Assembly (NCBI RefSeq): GCF_001713375.1
Contig: NZ_CP016449.1
Span: forward strand, 1,674,001-1,738,000
Length of the DNA stretch: 64,000 nt
Reading direction: 5' to 3'
DNA from: Hydrogenophaga sp. RAC07
GTDB lineage: Bacteria; Pseudomonadota; Gammaproteobacteria; Burkholderiales; Burkholderiaceae_C
Shown here: positions 40,456 through 51,346 of the stretch, piece after piece
Position numbering within the stretch: position 1 is the stretch's first letter
Layout: each line of letters starts with the position of its first letter
The notes under the pieces: model-generated
Seen by the model: the letters and a program-made list of their open reading frames with translations, nothing else
The model's database searches: none
Told to the model about the DNA's origin: nothing
Made by a program: the position numbers and the translations under genes

Positions 40456-41040
40456 TCAGCTCCACCAGCGTCGGGGTTTGCTGGTGTCTTCCACCGGCTT
40501 GAAGTGCACGAGGCGGGTGCCCGCCAGCGCATCGTGCAGGAACTGGCGCTGGGCATGAAAGCGCGACAGCAGCGCCCAGATGACGACCCAGCCGACGAGC
40601 AGCACGGAGAGTTGCTGCCCCGACAGTTGCAGCCACCCCGCCACGGCCAGTGGTGGCAGCAGCCACAGCCACGAAAGCACGTAGCGCCAGAGGGCGCGAC
40701 CCTGCGTCAAGGCGTTGCCGTGTCGATCGACCACGCGGATGTGCCAGGTCTTCATGGCCAGGGTCTGGCCCTTGGCCCAGAACCAGCCGAAATAAATGCC
40801 GAAGGCCACGAACACCAGGGCTTGTTGCAGGTAGCGGTTGTCCAGCGCATTGCCGGATTGGGTGAACGAGGACAGCAGATAGCTGGTGGTGAACAGCACG
40901 CCGACAAGAAACACCACGCCGAACATCAAGGTGCCCTCGTACAGCCAGCAGGCCATGCGCCGGCGCAACGAAGGCGCCATGAGCTCGGGTGGAGACGCTG
41001 CATCGGGGGAGCGGGACGGATCGGAAAGGGTGGCGGACAT
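40456..41040 (-). CDS. RDD family membrane protein
   Basis: 194-residue protein with four hydrophobic segments. The RDD-type signature is seen as LRRRMACWLYEGTLMFGVVF near the N-terminus and GQTLAMKTWHIRVVDRHG in the middle. It may be a small transporter, but the function of RDD proteins is not established in general. Upstream, divergent to ilvB, there are 278 bp. Confidence 0.82.
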   Translation of the reverse strand: MSATLSDPSRSPDAASPPELMAPSLRRRMACWLYEGTLMFGVVFLVGVLFTTSYLLSSFTQSGNALDNRYLQQALVFVAFGIYFGWFWAKGQTLAMKTWHIRVVDRHGNALTQGRALWRYVLSWLWLLPPLAVAGWLQLSGQQLSVLLVGWVVIWALLSRFHAQRQFLHDALAGTRLVHFKPVEDTSKPRRWWS

Positions 41041-41318
41041 GCAGAAGTGAGGTGTTCGGCCCGAGGGGCGCAGGGCTGAATTGTCTCATTGCGGTCATGG
41101 CTTGCACTTTTTCAGGGCGTTCGGTCCAGGCCACAGCCGCAAGCCCGTGTTGCAGTGCGATAATTCGCGCTGCACTTCAAAACACGGCAAACGGATCAGG
41201 GTCCGGCGGGGTATGTGCCCGCTCATGTCCACTGGTCTCAAGTCTCGACACCACCCCACAAGGGTTGGTCAAGAGGCACCCAAGGTATTTCGTCAGAGAA
41301 ATTCTCGAAAGGTTCATC

Positions 41319-43094
41319 ATGGAAATCAACAAGGCCGAACTGGCCTCGGCCGCTGCCGCCACCGGCACCGCCACCCAAGAACTCCGCGGCGCAGAAATCC
41401 TCGTCAAGGCCCTCCAGGCCGAAGGCGTCAAGTACATCTGGGGCTACCCCGGCGGTGCTGTGCTGCACATCTACGACGCTTTCTACAAGCAGGACACCAT
41501 CCAGCACGTGCTGGTGCGCCACGAGCAGGCGGCCGTTCACGCGGCCGACGGTTATGCGCGTGCCACCGGCGACGTGGGCGTGGCGCTGGTCACTTCGGGT
41601 CCCGGCGTCACCAATGCCATCACCGGCATCGCCACCGCCTACATGGACAGCATCCCCATGGTGATCGTCACCGGCCAGGTGCCCACAGCCGCGATCGGCC
41701 TGGACGCTTTCCAGGAATGCGACACCGTCGGCATCACGCGCCCCATCGTCAAGCACAACTTCCTCGTCAAGGATGCGCGCGACATGGCCATGGTGATGAA
41801 GAAGGCCTTCCACATCGCGCGCAGCGGCCGTCCCGGCCCCGTGGTGGTGGACATCCCGAAAGACGTGTCGTTCAACAAGGTGCCCTACACCGGCTATCCC
41901 GAGTCGGTCGAGATGCGCTCCTACAACCCGGTGCGCAAAGGTCACGGCGGTCAGATCCGCAAGGCGTTGCAGCTGTTGCTGGCGGCCAAGCGGCCCTACA
42001 TCTACACCGGCGGTGGCGTGTTGCTGAGCAACGCCACCGAAGAGCTGCGCACGCTGGTGAACATGCTCGGCTACCCGGTCACCAACACGCTGATGGGCCT
42101 GGGTGCCTACCCGGCATCGGACCGCAAGTTCCTCGGCATGCTGGGCATGCACGGCACGATCGAAGCCAACAACGCGATGCAGAACTGCGACGTGTTGCTG
42201 GCCGTGGGCGCGCGCTTTGACGACCGCGTGATCGGCAACCCCAAGCACTTCGCGCAGAACGAACGCAAGATCATCCACATCGACATCGACCCGTCGAGCA
42301 TTTCCAAGCGCGTGAAAGTGGATGTGCCGATCGTGGGTGATGTGAAGGATGTGCTCACCGAGCTCATCAACATGGTGCGCGAGAGCGCCACCAAGCCCGA
42401 CGGCAAGGCGCTGGCCGCCTGGTGGGACACCATCGAGACCTGGCGCTCCAAGGACTGCCTGAAGTACGACCGTGGCAACACCGACGTGATCAAGCCGCAG
42501 TACGTGGTGGAAACGCTCTGGAACATGACCAAGGACGCCGACACGTACGTCACGTCCGACGTGGGTCAGCACCAGATGTGGGCTGCGCAGTACTACCGCT
42601 TTGACGAGCCGCGCCGCTGGATCAACTCGGGTGGCCTGGGCACCATGGGCGTGGGCATTCCCTACGCCATGGGCATCAAGCTCGCCAAGCCCGACAGCGA
42701 GGTGTTCTGCGTGACCGGCGAAGGCTCGGTGCAGATGTGCATTCAGGAACTCTCGACCTGCCTGCAGTACAACACCCCGATCAAGATCGTGGCGCTGAAC
42801 AACAGGTACCTCGGCATGGTTCGCCAATGGCAGGAAATCGACTACGAAGGTCGCTACAGCCACAGCTACATGGACGCACTGCCGAACTTCGTGAAACTGG
42901 CCGAGGCCTATGGCCACGTCGGCATGCTCATCGAACGTCCGCAGGACGTGGAAGGCGCTCTTCGCGAGGCGCGCAAGCTCAAGGACCGCACCGTGTTCAT
43001 GGACTTCCGCACCGACCCGACCGAGAACGTCTTCCCCATGGTCAAGGCCGGCAAGGGCATCACCGAGATGCTGCTGGGCTCCGAAGACCTCTGA
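41319..43094 (+). CDS. ilvB: Acetolactate synthase, large catalytic subunit
   Basis: 591-residue ThDP enzyme that makes acetolactate/acetohydroxybutyrate in branched-chain amino acid synthesis. The catalytic Glu69 is in VRHEQAAVHAADGYAR, the FAD-domain region contains GARFDDRVIGN, and the ThDP/Mg motif is GEGSVQMCIQELSTCLQYN. ATG 41319 follows AAAGG and an untranslated leader of unknown length. The 278-bp region before it has no branched-chain-rich leader peptide or terminator that I can find, unlike leuA. ilvH and ilvC follow on the same strand. Confidence 0.96.
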   Translation: MEINKAELASAAAATGTATQELRGAEILVKALQAEGVKYIWGYPGGAVLHIYDAFYKQDTIQHVLVRHEQAAVHAADGYARATGDVGVALVTSGPGVTNAITGIATAYMDSIPMVIVTGQVPTAAIGLDAFQECDTVGITRPIVKHNFLVKDARDMAMVMKKAFHIARSGRPGPVVVDIPKDVSFNKVPYTGYPESVEMRSYNPVRKGHGGQIRKALQLLLAAKRPYIYTGGGVLLSNATEELRTLVNMLGYPVTNTLMGLGAYPASDRKFLGMLGMHGTIEANNAMQNCDVLLAVGARFDDRVIGNPKHFAQNERKIIHIDIDPSSISKRVKVDVPIVGDVKDVLTELINMVRESATKPDGKALAAWWDTIETWRSKDCLKYDRGNTDVIKPQYVVETLWNMTKDADTYVTSDVGQHQMWAAQYYRFDEPRRWINSGGLGTMGVGIPYAMGIKLAKPDSEVFCVTGEGSVQMCIQELSTCLQYNTPIKIVALNNRYLGMVRQWQEIDYEGRYSHSYMDALPNFVKLAEAYGHVGMLIERPQDVEGALREARKLKDRTVFMDFRTDPTENVFPMVKAGKGITEMLLGSEDL

Positions 43095-43206
43095 TCCCCC
43101 GCGAAGCGGCGGCCTGCCGTTGCTTCATCCCCTCAGACGAATCTATTGCCCGCCAAGCCTGCGCATTACCGTGCGCGGGGGAGGGCGGCGAAAAGAGGAA
43201 TCGAAC

Positions 43207-44770
<1,564 letters not shown>

Positions 44771-44806
44771 TGTAGGCACGCTCGCCCCGGCGAGTTGCAG
44801 CTTCTG

Positions 44807-44838
44807 CAAAGGCCACTTCGGTGGCCTTTGTCGTTTTT
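44807..44838 (+). terminator. Strong terminator of the ilv operon
   Basis: Perfect 10-bp stem CAAAGGCCAC (44807-44816) / GTGGCCTTTG (44821-44830) with a TTCG tetraloop, followed by TCGTTTTT. It lies 36 nt after the ilvC stop and 78 nt before the pssA start. Confidence 0.9.
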
Positions 44839-44916
44839 GCATGCCAGGTCACTGCCGTACACTGCACCTTTGCACCATGCAAGGGTGTCCTCGGGCACCC
44901 TTCCAAACACATCCCC

Positions 44917-45729
44917 ATGCACGACGGTACAGACCCCCAGCACACCCACCACGAAGACCGGCCCAAGCGTTCCAAAGGCATCTACATGGTGCCCAACATG
45001 ATCACGCTGGCAGCCTTGTTCGGCGGTTTCTACTCGGTGGTGATGGCCATGAACGGCCGCTACGACCTGGCCACGGTGGGCATCTTTGTGGCCATGGTGC
45101 TCGACAGCCTGGACGGTCGTGTGGCCCGCATGACCAACACGCAGAGTGCCTTTGGCGAGCAGATGGACTCGCTTTCCGACATGGTGTCCTTCGGCGCTGC
45201 GCCTGCTCTGATTGCCTACGAATGGACTCTGCGGGACCTGGGCCGCTGGGGCTGGATTGCAGCGTTCGTGTATTGCGCCTGCGCCGCCCTTCGCCTGGCG
45301 CGCTTCAACGTCAACACCGGCGTGGTGGACAAGCGTTACTTCCAGGGGCTGCCGTCGCCCGCTGCCGCCGCCCTTGTCGCCGGTTTCATCTGGCTGATGA
45401 CCGAGCTCGAGATTCCAGCGCAGGACGTGACCTGGTTCATGTTCGCCCTCACGCTCTACACCGGCCTGACCATGGTGACGAACGTGCCGTTCTACAGTTT
45501 CAAGGAGCTGAACCTGCGCAAGAGCGTGCCGTTCGCGGCCATCGTGCTGGTGGCGCTGGCCATCGCGGTGATCAACATCCATCCGCCCACTGTGCTGTTC
45601 GGTCTGTTTGTGGTCTACGGCTTGTCGGGCTATGCGGTGTATTTCTGGCGCAAGGCCAAGGGACGCCCGACCAGCGTGATCAGCACGTCCACCGACGAAC
45701 CAGACGAGCGTGGTCTGCACGACGATTGA
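44917..45729 (+). CDS. pssA: CDP-diacylglycerol--serine O-phosphatidyltransferase
   Basis: 270-residue integral membrane enzyme that makes phosphatidylserine, the precursor of phosphatidylethanolamine. The CDP-alcohol phosphotransferase motif spans DSLDGRVARMTN to GEQMDSLSD, with all four Asp, Gly and Ala-Arg residues in place (DxxDGxxAR..G...D...D). Seven to eight hydrophobic segments follow. ATG 44917 is chosen because upstream sequence carries the ilv terminator. The ilvC-pssA-leuA order is common in Burkholderiales. Confidence 0.95.
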   Translation: MHDGTDPQHTHHEDRPKRSKGIYMVPNMITLAALFGGFYSVVMAMNGRYDLATVGIFVAMVLDSLDGRVARMTNTQSAFGEQMDSLSDMVSFGAAPALIAYEWTLRDLGRWGWIAAFVYCACAALRLARFNVNTGVVDKRYFQGLPSPAAAALVAGFIWLMTELEIPAQDVTWFMFALTLYTGLTMVTNVPFYSFKELNLRKSVPFAAIVLVALAIAVINIHPPTVLFGLFVVYGLSGYAVYFWRKAKGRPTSVISTSTDEPDERGLHDD

Positions 45730-45796
45730 GTTGCGCATCGGCCCGATCACCAATGCCAATGGCCCTGTGAGAGGGCTTTGTGCTACATTGCCACAC

Positions 45797-45853
45797 ATGT
45801 CCAAATTTTCGATCTCGCTACTACTGGGTGTCCTTCACGGGCAGGTTCGGTAA
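45797..45853 (+). CDS. leuL: leuA leader peptide (18 residues)
   Basis: Short gene MSKFSISLLLGVLHGQVR with three adjacent leucine codons (CTA CTA CTG at 45818-45826) and a fourth at 45833. Two of them are CTA, a rare codon in this GC-rich genome. It sits directly before a terminator and an antiterminator-competent segment ahead of leuA. This is the leader-peptide arrangement of leucine-sensed transcription attenuation. The gene name is given by role; it is not a homologue of E. coli leuL in sequence. Confidence 0.82.
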   Translation: MSKFSISLLLGVLHGQVR

Positions 45854-45912
45854 CGCGAGAGCGATTCCCTTACAACGGCCCGTTTGCACCCGCAGCGGGC
45901 CGTTTTTGTTTT
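45837..45912 (+). promoter_or_regulatory. leuA transcription attenuator (antiterminator/terminator switch)
   Basis: Terminator: AACGGCCCG (45874-45882) pairs with CGGGCCGTT (45896-45904) and is followed by a U-tract (45903-45912, TTTTTGTTTT after overlap). Competing pairing: ACGGGC (45837-45842, the end of the leader gene) is exactly complementary to GCCCGT (45878-45883), which would remove the left arm of the terminator. A ribosome stalled on the Leu codons 45818-45826 would leave 45837-45842 free. Confidence 0.82.
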
Positions 45913-45966
45913 GGACTGCGGGTTTTTTGAAGCGCTGCCCACGAGGCATCCCACTGGAGCATTGAG

Positions 45967-47508
45967 ATGAGCGACAAACTGATCATTTTTGACACCACCT
46001 TGCGCGATGGCGAACAGTCGCCTGGCGCGTCCATGACAAAGGACGAAAAGCTGCGCATCGCACGCCAGTTGGAGCGCCTGAAGGTGGACGTGATCGAAGC
46101 CGGTTTTGCCGCCAGTTCGAACGGTGATTTCGAGTCCGTCAAGGCCATTGCCGATGTGATCAAGGACTCCACCGTGTGTTCGCTGGCCCGCGCCAACGAC
46201 CGCGACATCTCGCGGGCCGCCGAGGCGCTCAAGGGTGCGCAACGCGCCCGCATCCACACCTTCATTGCCACCAGCGCGCTGCACATGGAGAAGAAGCTGC
46301 GCATGACACCCGAGCAGGTGCTGGAGCAGGCCAAGCAGTCGGTGCGTTTTGCGCGCAACCTGGTGGACGACATCGAGTTCAGCCCCGAAGACGGCTACCG
46401 CAGCGACATGGACTATTTGTGCCGTGTGCTGGAAGCGGTGATCAAGGAAGGCGCCACCACGCTCAACATCCCTGACACCGTGGGCTACGCCGTGCCCGAG
46501 CTGTACGGCGACTTCATCCGCACCTTGCGTGAGCGTGTGCCGAACTCCGACAAGGCGATCTGGTCCGTGCATTGCCACAACGATCTCGGCATGGCCGTGG
46601 CGAACTCGTTGGCTGGCGTGAAGATCGGCGGCGCGCGGCAGGTGGAGTGCACCATCAACGGCCTGGGTGAGCGCGCCGGCAACTGCTCGCTCGAAGAGAT
46701 CGTGATGGCGGTGCGCACGCGGCGCGACTACTTTGGCCTTGATGTGGGCGTGGACGCCACGCAGATCGTGCCGGCCAGCCGCATGGTCAGCCAGACCACG
46801 GGGTTTGTCGTGCAGCCCAACAAAGCGGTGGTGGGCGCCAACGCGTTTGCGCACGCCAGCGGCATCCACCAGGATGGCGTGCTCAAGGCGCGCGACACCT
46901 ACGAAATCATGCGTGCCGAAGACGTGGGCTGGGCTGCCAACAAGATCGTGCTGGGCAAGCTCAGTGGCCGCAATGCGTTCAAGCAACGCCTTCAGGATCT
47001 GGGCATCGAGATGGAGTCCGAAGGCGAGATCAACACCGCGTTCGCGGCCTTCAAGGAATTGGCCGACCGAAAGAGCGAGATCTTCGATGAGGACATTCTG
47101 GCGTTGTGCAGCGATGAGAGCGTGACCGCCGAGAAGGAGCAGTACGGTCTCGTGTCGCTCAAGCAGCGCAGCGAAACCGGTGAGCGCCCGCATGCCAGCG
47201 TCGTGTTCACGGCGGATGGCCAGGAGGTGCAGGTCGAGAGCGACGGCAATGGCCCGGTGGATGCCTCGCTGAAGGCCATCGAGAACCACGTCAAGAGCGG
47301 CGCCGAGTTGGTGCTTTATTCGGTCAATGCCATCACAAGTGGTTCGACCGAGAGCCAAGGTGAGGTGACAGTGCGCTTGCAGCACGGCGGGCGGGTCGTC
47401 AACGGTGTGGGGGCCGATCCCGACATCGTCGTGGCCTCCGCCAAAGCCTACTTGAGTGCCTTGAACAAACTGCACAGCAAGTTCGACCGGGTTGCGGCTC
47501 AAGGATAA
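45967..47508 (+). CDS. leuA: 2-isopropylmalate synthase
   Basis: 513-residue enzyme for the first committed step of leucine synthesis (acetyl-CoA plus 2-ketoisovalerate). The catalytic barrel starts [18 protein letters not shown], with metal ligands in [15 protein letters not shown] and the linker motif [18 protein letters not shown]-terminal leucine-binding regulatory domain (about 370-513) is present, ending [13 protein letters not shown]. Expression should be controlled by the attenuator before it. Confidence 0.98.
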   Translation: MSDKLIIFDTTLRDGEQSPGASMTKDEKLRIARQLERLKVDVIEAGFAASSNGDFESVKAIADVIKDSTVCSLARANDRDISRAAEALKGAQRARIHTFIATSALHMEKKLRMTPEQVLEQAKQSVRFARNLVDDIEFSPEDGYRSDMDYLCRVLEAVIKEGATTLNIPDTVGYAVPELYGDFIRTLRERVPNSDKAIWSVHCHNDLGMAVANSLAGVKIGGARQVECTINGLGERAGNCSLEEIVMAVRTRRDYFGLDVGVDATQIVPASRMVSQTTGFVVQPNKAVVGANAFAHASGIHQDGVLKARDTYEIMRAEDVGWAANKIVLGKLSGRNAFKQRLQDLGIEMESEGEINTAFAAFKELADRKSEIFDEDILALCSDESVTAEKEQYGLVSLKQRSETGERPHASVVFTADGQEVQVESDGNGPVDASLKAIENHVKSGAELVLYSVNAITSGSTESQGEVTVRLQHGGRVVNGVGADPDIVVASAKAYLSALNKLHSKFDRVAAQG

Positions 47509-47619
47509 GTTGTTTCAAATCAATGGCTTGGGACAAACTGTGTCTTGATCCTTGGAAATGACACCAAAAGTAGCACCTGTTCGACCGATCATTTAAGAGA
47601 ATTTCCCAAGCAATTGATA

Positions 47620-47648
47620 TTGCTAGTTTTTTTCTTTGTGCATACACT
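47620..47648 (+). promoter_or_regulatory. Candidate sigma-70 promoter of pbpG
   Basis: TTGCTA (47620-47625) and TACACT (47643-47648) are separated by 17 nt in an unusually T-rich stretch. The -10 hexamer overlaps the left arm of the inverted repeat at 47645-47684, so a protein bound to that repeat would block the promoter. Confidence 0.45.
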
Positions 47649-47684
47649 TCACTCCAGCGCAATTCCTGTTGCTGGAGTGAAGTG
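47645..47684 (+). promoter_or_regulatory. Perfect 14-bp inverted repeat abutting the pbpG start codon
   Basis: CACTTCACTCCAGC (47645-47658) and GCTGGAGTGAAGTG (47671-47684) are exact inverted copies with a 12-nt spacer. The right arm includes the Shine-Dalgarno GGAG (47674-47677) and ends at the base before ATG 47685. It may act as an operator, or as an RNA hairpin hiding the ribosome-binding site. Confidence 0.65.
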
Positions 47685-48875
47685 ATGATCCAAGGCGTTG
47701 TTCGCATTCGAAAACTGGTTCTGGCGGCCACAGTCGTCGCCTGGGTGGGCATGAGCGTGTTGCCCACCGTGGTGAGCGCAGCCACCAGTGCGGCCAAGGT
47801 CGCCAAGACGCAAAAAGTGCATAAGTCGACGTCCGCCAAGGCGCCGGCCAAACGCACATCCGCATCGGCCAAGAGTCCCACCCGCAAAGTGGTGGCGGCC
47901 AAGAGCAGCACCAGACAGGCAGTTCTCGCCAAAACGAGCTCATCGCGCGTCAAGGTTCAAATGGCTTCGGGCAAAAAACCCACCGTCCGCCAGCTGGCCG
48001 CTCGAAGCCAGAGCCGGAAGAATGTGAAATCCGCCGTGGAGCGCGTGGCCGCACCGGCACGCTTGTCCATGGGCGAGCAACTCGGTCTGCGCACGAGCAG
48101 CGACCGCCTGGACCTCAACTCCAGCGTCGCGCTGGTCATTGACCAGGAAACCAACGAAGTGCTGTTCAGCAAGAACGACGCGGCCGTGCTGCCGATTGCT
48201 TCGTTGACCAAGCTCATGACCGGTCTGGTGATCGCCGATGCGAACCTGGACATGAACGAACCCATCACCATCACCCAGGACGACGTCGACACTTACAAGG
48301 GCAGCAGTTCGCGGCTGGCGGTGGGCAGCACCTTGTCGCGCGGCGAAATGATGCACCTGGCCTTGATGTCGAGCGAGAACCGGGCGGCCAATGCGCTGGG
48401 ACGCACCTACCCGGGTGGTCTGAGCGAGTTCGTGCGCTTGATGAATTCCAAAGCCAAGCAGCTCGGCATGACCGACACCCGTTATGTTGAGCCCACGGGT
48501 TTGTCGAGCCTGAACCAGTCCAGCGCGCGCGACCTTGCCACGCTGGTGTCGGTGGCGCACGACCGGCCGATTTTGCGGAGTCTGTCCACCTCGCCTGGTC
48601 ACGAAGTCGAGTTGGGCCGTCGCACGCTGCACTACAACAACTCCAACCGCCTGATCAAAAATCCGGAGTGGGAAATCGGTCTGCAGAAGACCGGCTACAT
48701 CTCCGAAGCCGGTCGCTGCCTGGTGATGCAGGCCAAGGTGGCGGGTCGTCAACTGATCATGGTGTTCCTGGACTCCACCGGCAAGCTGAGCCGCCTGCAG
48801 GACGCCGAGCGTGTGCGTCGTTGGGTCGAGGTGCAGACCGAGCTTGCACGCCCGGCTGTGCGTCCTCAGGGCTGA
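47685..48875 (+). CDS. pbpG: D-alanyl-D-alanine endopeptidase (PBP7-type)
   Basis: 396-residue periplasmic serine peptidase of the S11 family that cuts peptidoglycan crosslinks. A signal peptide covers about 1-32. Residues 33-120 form a long Lys/Ala/Ser/Thr-rich basic segment not present in E. coli PBP7. The penicillin-binding motifs are SLTK (in ASLTKLMTG), SEN (in MSSENRAAN) and KTG (in GLQKTGYISEAG). ATG 47685 is used; a GTG one codon earlier is inside the inverted repeat. A strong bidirectional terminator follows. Confidence 0.93.
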   Translation: MIQGVVRIRKLVLAATVVAWVGMSVLPTVVSAATSAAKVAKTQKVHKSTSAKAPAKRTSASAKSPTRKVVAAKSSTRQAVLAKTSSSRVKVQMASGKKPTVRQLAARSQSRKNVKSAVERVAAPARLSMGEQLGLRTSSDRLDLNSSVALVIDQETNEVLFSKNDAAVLPIASLTKLMTGLVIADANLDMNEPITITQDDVDTYKGSSSRLAVGSTLSRGEMMHLALMSSENRAANALGRTYPGGLSEFVRLMNSKAKQLGMTDTRYVEPTGLSSLNQSSARDLATLVSVAHDRPILRSLSTSPGHEVELGRRTLHYNNSNRLIKNPEWEIGLQKTGYISEAGRCLVMQAKVAGRQLIMVFLDSTGKLSRLQDAERVRRWVEVQTELARPAVRPQG

Positions 48876-48890
48876 TCAAGCGCCACGCTT

Positions 48891-48931
48891 CCAACGCAAA
48901 AAACGGTCCTCTGCGGACCGTTTTGCGTTGG
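48891..48931. terminator. Bidirectional terminator between pbpG and the iclR-type gene
   Basis: Long near-perfect hairpin: CCAACGCAAAA-AACGGTCC pairs with GGACCGTT-TTGCGTTGG, with a 5-nt loop. A/T-rich stem parts provide U-rich tails in both directions. It serves the convergent genes ending at 48875 and 48943. Confidence 0.8.
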
Positions 48932-48942
48932 TGCTTGCCGCT

Positions 48943-49740
48943 TCAACGACCGGGCAAGCCCGCGGGACGCGAACACCCCAGCGCCGAAGATATTTCAGCG
49001 GCGGTGCTCCGGAGTTTCGATACCCAGCTCTCGTCGATGCGGTCCGCCGGCGCCGAGATGGACAGCCCCGCCACCAGTTTGTTCTGGTCGTCGTAGATGC
49101 CTGCGGCCATGCAGCGCACGCCCAATTCGAGCTCTTCGTTGTCGCGGGCCAGGCCCGCTTGGCGGCATTGCGCCAGTTCGCGCTCCAGGCTCGGCAATTG
49201 GGTGAGGCTGTTGCGCGTGTTGCCCGCCAACCCGGTGCGCGTGGCGTAGGCGCGCACGCGTTGGGGTTCGTCGTCGGCGAGGAAGAGCTTGCCCACCGAC
49301 GTGAGGTGCAATGGTGCTCGTCCTCCAATGGCGCGCACCACCTGCATGCCGGAGCGTTCGCTGTACGCGCGCTCCACGTACACGATCTCGTCACCCTGGC
49401 GCACGCTCAGGTTGACGGGTTGCTGGATCTGTTTGTGCAGTTCGCGCATGGGCAGCAAGGCCGCATCGCGCACGCTCAGGCGCGCTTTGACCAGGTTGCC
49501 CAACTCCAGCAACCGCATGCCGAGGCGGTAACTGCCGGCCTCGGGTCGGTCGACGAAGCGGCCAATGGTCAGATCGTTGAGGATGCGGTGTGCCGTGGAT
49601 GGGTGAAGCCCGGTTTTTTCGCTGATCTCTTTCAGCGACACCGGTTCCTCTTTGGAAGCGAGCACCTCCAGCAGGTTGAACATGCGTTCAATCACCTGGA
49701 CCGTGGGCGTGGCGGGGAGGGAGTCGGAACGTTTGGTCAT
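48943..49740 (-). CDS. IclR family transcriptional regulator
   Basis: 265-residue regulator. The N-terminal winged HTH contains SLKEISEKTGLHPSTAHRIL and the C-terminal IclR effector domain contains SVGKLFLA, NEELELGVRCMAAGIYD and AGLSISAPADRI. Family members control small-molecule catabolism; the nearby genes do not reveal the effector. A 79-bp gap separates it from bpt upstream of... the other side, whose gene has the same orientation and ends at 49821. Confidence 0.9.
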   Translation of the reverse strand: MTKRSDSLPATPTVQVIERMFNLLEVLASKEEPVSLKEISEKTGLHPSTAHRILNDLTIGRFVDRPEAGSYRLGMRLLELGNLVKARLSVRDAALLPMRELHKQIQQPVNLSVRQGDEIVYVERAYSERSGMQVVRAIGGRAPLHLTSVGKLFLADDEPQRVRAYATRTGLAGNTRNSLTQLPSLERELAQCRQAGLARDNEELELGVRCMAAGIYDDQNKLVAGLSISAPADRIDESWVSKLRSTAAEISSALGCSRPAGLPGR

Positions 49741-49820
49741 GGCGCAAGTGTGACCGAAATTTTACGAGGTGAAATCAGAAGCCGTGTTGCGCACGCGTCA
49801 CGCGTGCCGATCCGTGCAAC

Positions 49821-50558
49821 TCAAACGCCTGGAACCCAGCGCCCGTCCAGCAGCAATTCATGCGGCTGGAAACCGGCCTTGTAGCTCATCTTGCCGCTTT
49901 GGGCGATCCAGTACCCCAGGTAGATGTTCGGCAGGTCCAGCGCCCGGGCCTGCTCGATCTGCCACAGCACGCTGTAGGTGCCGTAGCTGGCTTTGTCTTC
50001 CGGTTCGTAAAAGGTGTAGACCGCCGACAGGCCATCGTTGAGCACGTCGACGATGGAGATCATCTTCAGGCGCGAGGGCTGCCCATCGACGCCAGGCTCG
50101 TGGAATTCGATCAAGCGCGAGTTGACCCGGCTCTGCAGCAAAAACTGCGTGTACTGGTCGATGCTGTCGTGGTCCATGCCGCCACCCGCGTGCCGGCTGT
50201 TCTGGTAGCGCAGATAGAGCTGGTAGTGCTCAGGCACGAAACACAGCTTGAGCACGCGCGTTTGCAGGTGCGCATGCTGCAGCCTTGACCGGCGCTGGCT
50301 GCGGCTGGGTTTGAAACTGGCGACCGGCACCCGCAAGGGCACGCAGGCCTGGCAACCGTCGCAGTAGGGCCGGTAAGTGAACATGCCGCTGCGTCGAAAG
50401 CCGTGCGTGACCAGATCCGAGTAGGCGTCGTTGTGGATGAGGTGGCTGGGCGTGGCCACCTGCGAGCGGGCCTGGTGTCCCGGCAGATAGCTGCAGGGAT
50501 AGGGCGCCGTCGCATAAAACTGCAGTGCCTGGAGCGGAAGTTCTTTGAGGTGGGTCAC
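49821..50558 (-). CDS. bpt: Aspartate/glutamate leucyltransferase (bacterial N-degron)
   Basis: 245-residue Ate1-type transferase that adds Leu to proteins with N-terminal Asp or Glu, marking them for ClpAP. The Cys motif [14 protein letters not shown], the [16 protein letters not shown] start and the C-terminal [20 protein letters not shown] are diagnostic. It starts with GTG (50556-50558), which overlaps the aat stop. The name bpt follows the Leu-transferring beta-proteobacterial type; the Arg versus Leu specificity is not visible in sequence. Confidence 0.93.
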   Translation of the reverse strand: MTHLKELPLQALQFYATAPYPCSYLPGHQARSQVATPSHLIHNDAYSDLVTHGFRRSGMFTYRPYCDGCQACVPLRVPVASFKPSRSQRRSRLQHAHLQTRVLKLCFVPEHYQLYLRYQNSRHAGGGMDHDSIDQYTQFLLQSRVNSRLIEFHEPGVDGQPSRLKMISIVDVLNDGLSAVYTFYEPEDKASYGTYSVLWQIEQARALDLPNIYLGYWIAQSGKMSYKAGFQPHELLLDGRWVPGV

Positions 50559-51325
50559 GCTGGCCGACGGTGTTCAGGGATGACGTTTTGCCAGTATATG
50601 GGCTGGAATTCCCACCGGGGAGCGGGGCGCGACATGGCCTCGCCCACGTGTCGGCAGAAGGCCTCGCGCGGCATCAATTGCCCGCCCAGGCTGGCCAGGT
50701 GCGGCGTGTTTTGCTGGCAATCGATCAGAGGCAGGTCCTTGGCCCGGCAGAAGGCCACGAGCGCGGCCAGCGCGATCTTCGAGGCATCGCTCTGGCGGCT
50801 GAACATGGATTCGCCATAGACCATGCCGCCGAGGTTGATGCAATACAAGCCGCCGGCCAGTTCACCATCGATCCAGGTTTCCACGCTGTGCGCCACGCCG
50901 GCGTGGTGCAGCCGCGTGTAGGCCTGCACCATGGCCGGCAGGATCCAGGTGCCGTCCTGCCCGTCGCGCGGGGTGTGCGCGCAGGCGCGGATCACACGCT
51001 CAAAGTCGTGGTCAAAACGAATGTCCAGTCGGCCTTCGAGGCGCAGTTTCTGGATCGACTTGCGCAGCGACCGGTGCAGGCGGAACGCATGTGTCTGAAG
51101 CACCATGCGCGGGTCGGTGCTCCACCACAGGATGGGCTGTCCGGCGCTGAACCAGGGGAAGATGCCGCGCGAGTAGGCCGCGATCAGTGACGGCACATCG
51201 AGCACACCACCCGCGGCCAACAGGCCCGGTGCGGGGTCGCTGGGGCCCCAGGCCGATTCCACCGGTGGAAAGGCCTCGCCGGGCTCCAGCCAGGGCAAGG
51301 CGCGGTTCGGGGGTGCGTGTGACAT
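50555..51325 (-). CDS. aat: Leucyl/phenylalanyl-tRNA--protein transferase
   Basis: 256-residue transferase that adds Leu or Phe to N-terminal Arg/Lys. Family stretches are [39 protein letters not shown], and [19 protein letters not shown]. It overlaps bpt by 4 bp (GTGA), so the two branches of the N-degron pathway are translationally coupled. The gene order aat-bpt is common in beta-proteobacteria. Confidence 0.97.
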   Translation of the reverse strand: MSHAPPNRALPWLEPGEAFPPVESAWGPSDPAPGLLAAGGVLDVPSLIAAYSRGIFPWFSAGQPILWWSTDPRMVLQTHAFRLHRSLRKSIQKLRLEGRLDIRFDHDFERVIRACAHTPRDGQDGTWILPAMVQAYTRLHHAGVAHSVETWIDGELAGGLYCINLGGMVYGESMFSRQSDASKIALAALVAFCRAKDLPLIDCQQNTPHLASLGGQLMPREAFCRHVGEAMSRPAPRWEFQPIYWQNVIPEHRRPA

Positions 51326-51346
51326 GCCGCTATTGTGCGGCTGGCC

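Noticed and set aside
41135..41318. Possible attenuator or leader peptide before ilvB
   Set aside because: The only short frame (from about 41215) lacks runs of Ile, Val or Leu codons, and no terminator hairpin with a U-tract occurs before the ilvB start.
43095..43206. A small gene or RNA between ilvB and ilvH
   Set aside because: The gap is GC-rich with fragments like the element at 28430-28506 and has no ribosome-binding site, consistent coding or stable RNA fold that I could defend.
45762..45779. Terminator of pssA (GCCCT-GTGAG-AGGGC followed by TTT)
   Set aside because: The stem is only 5 bp and the U-tract is three bases; it may equally be chance within the leuA promoter region.
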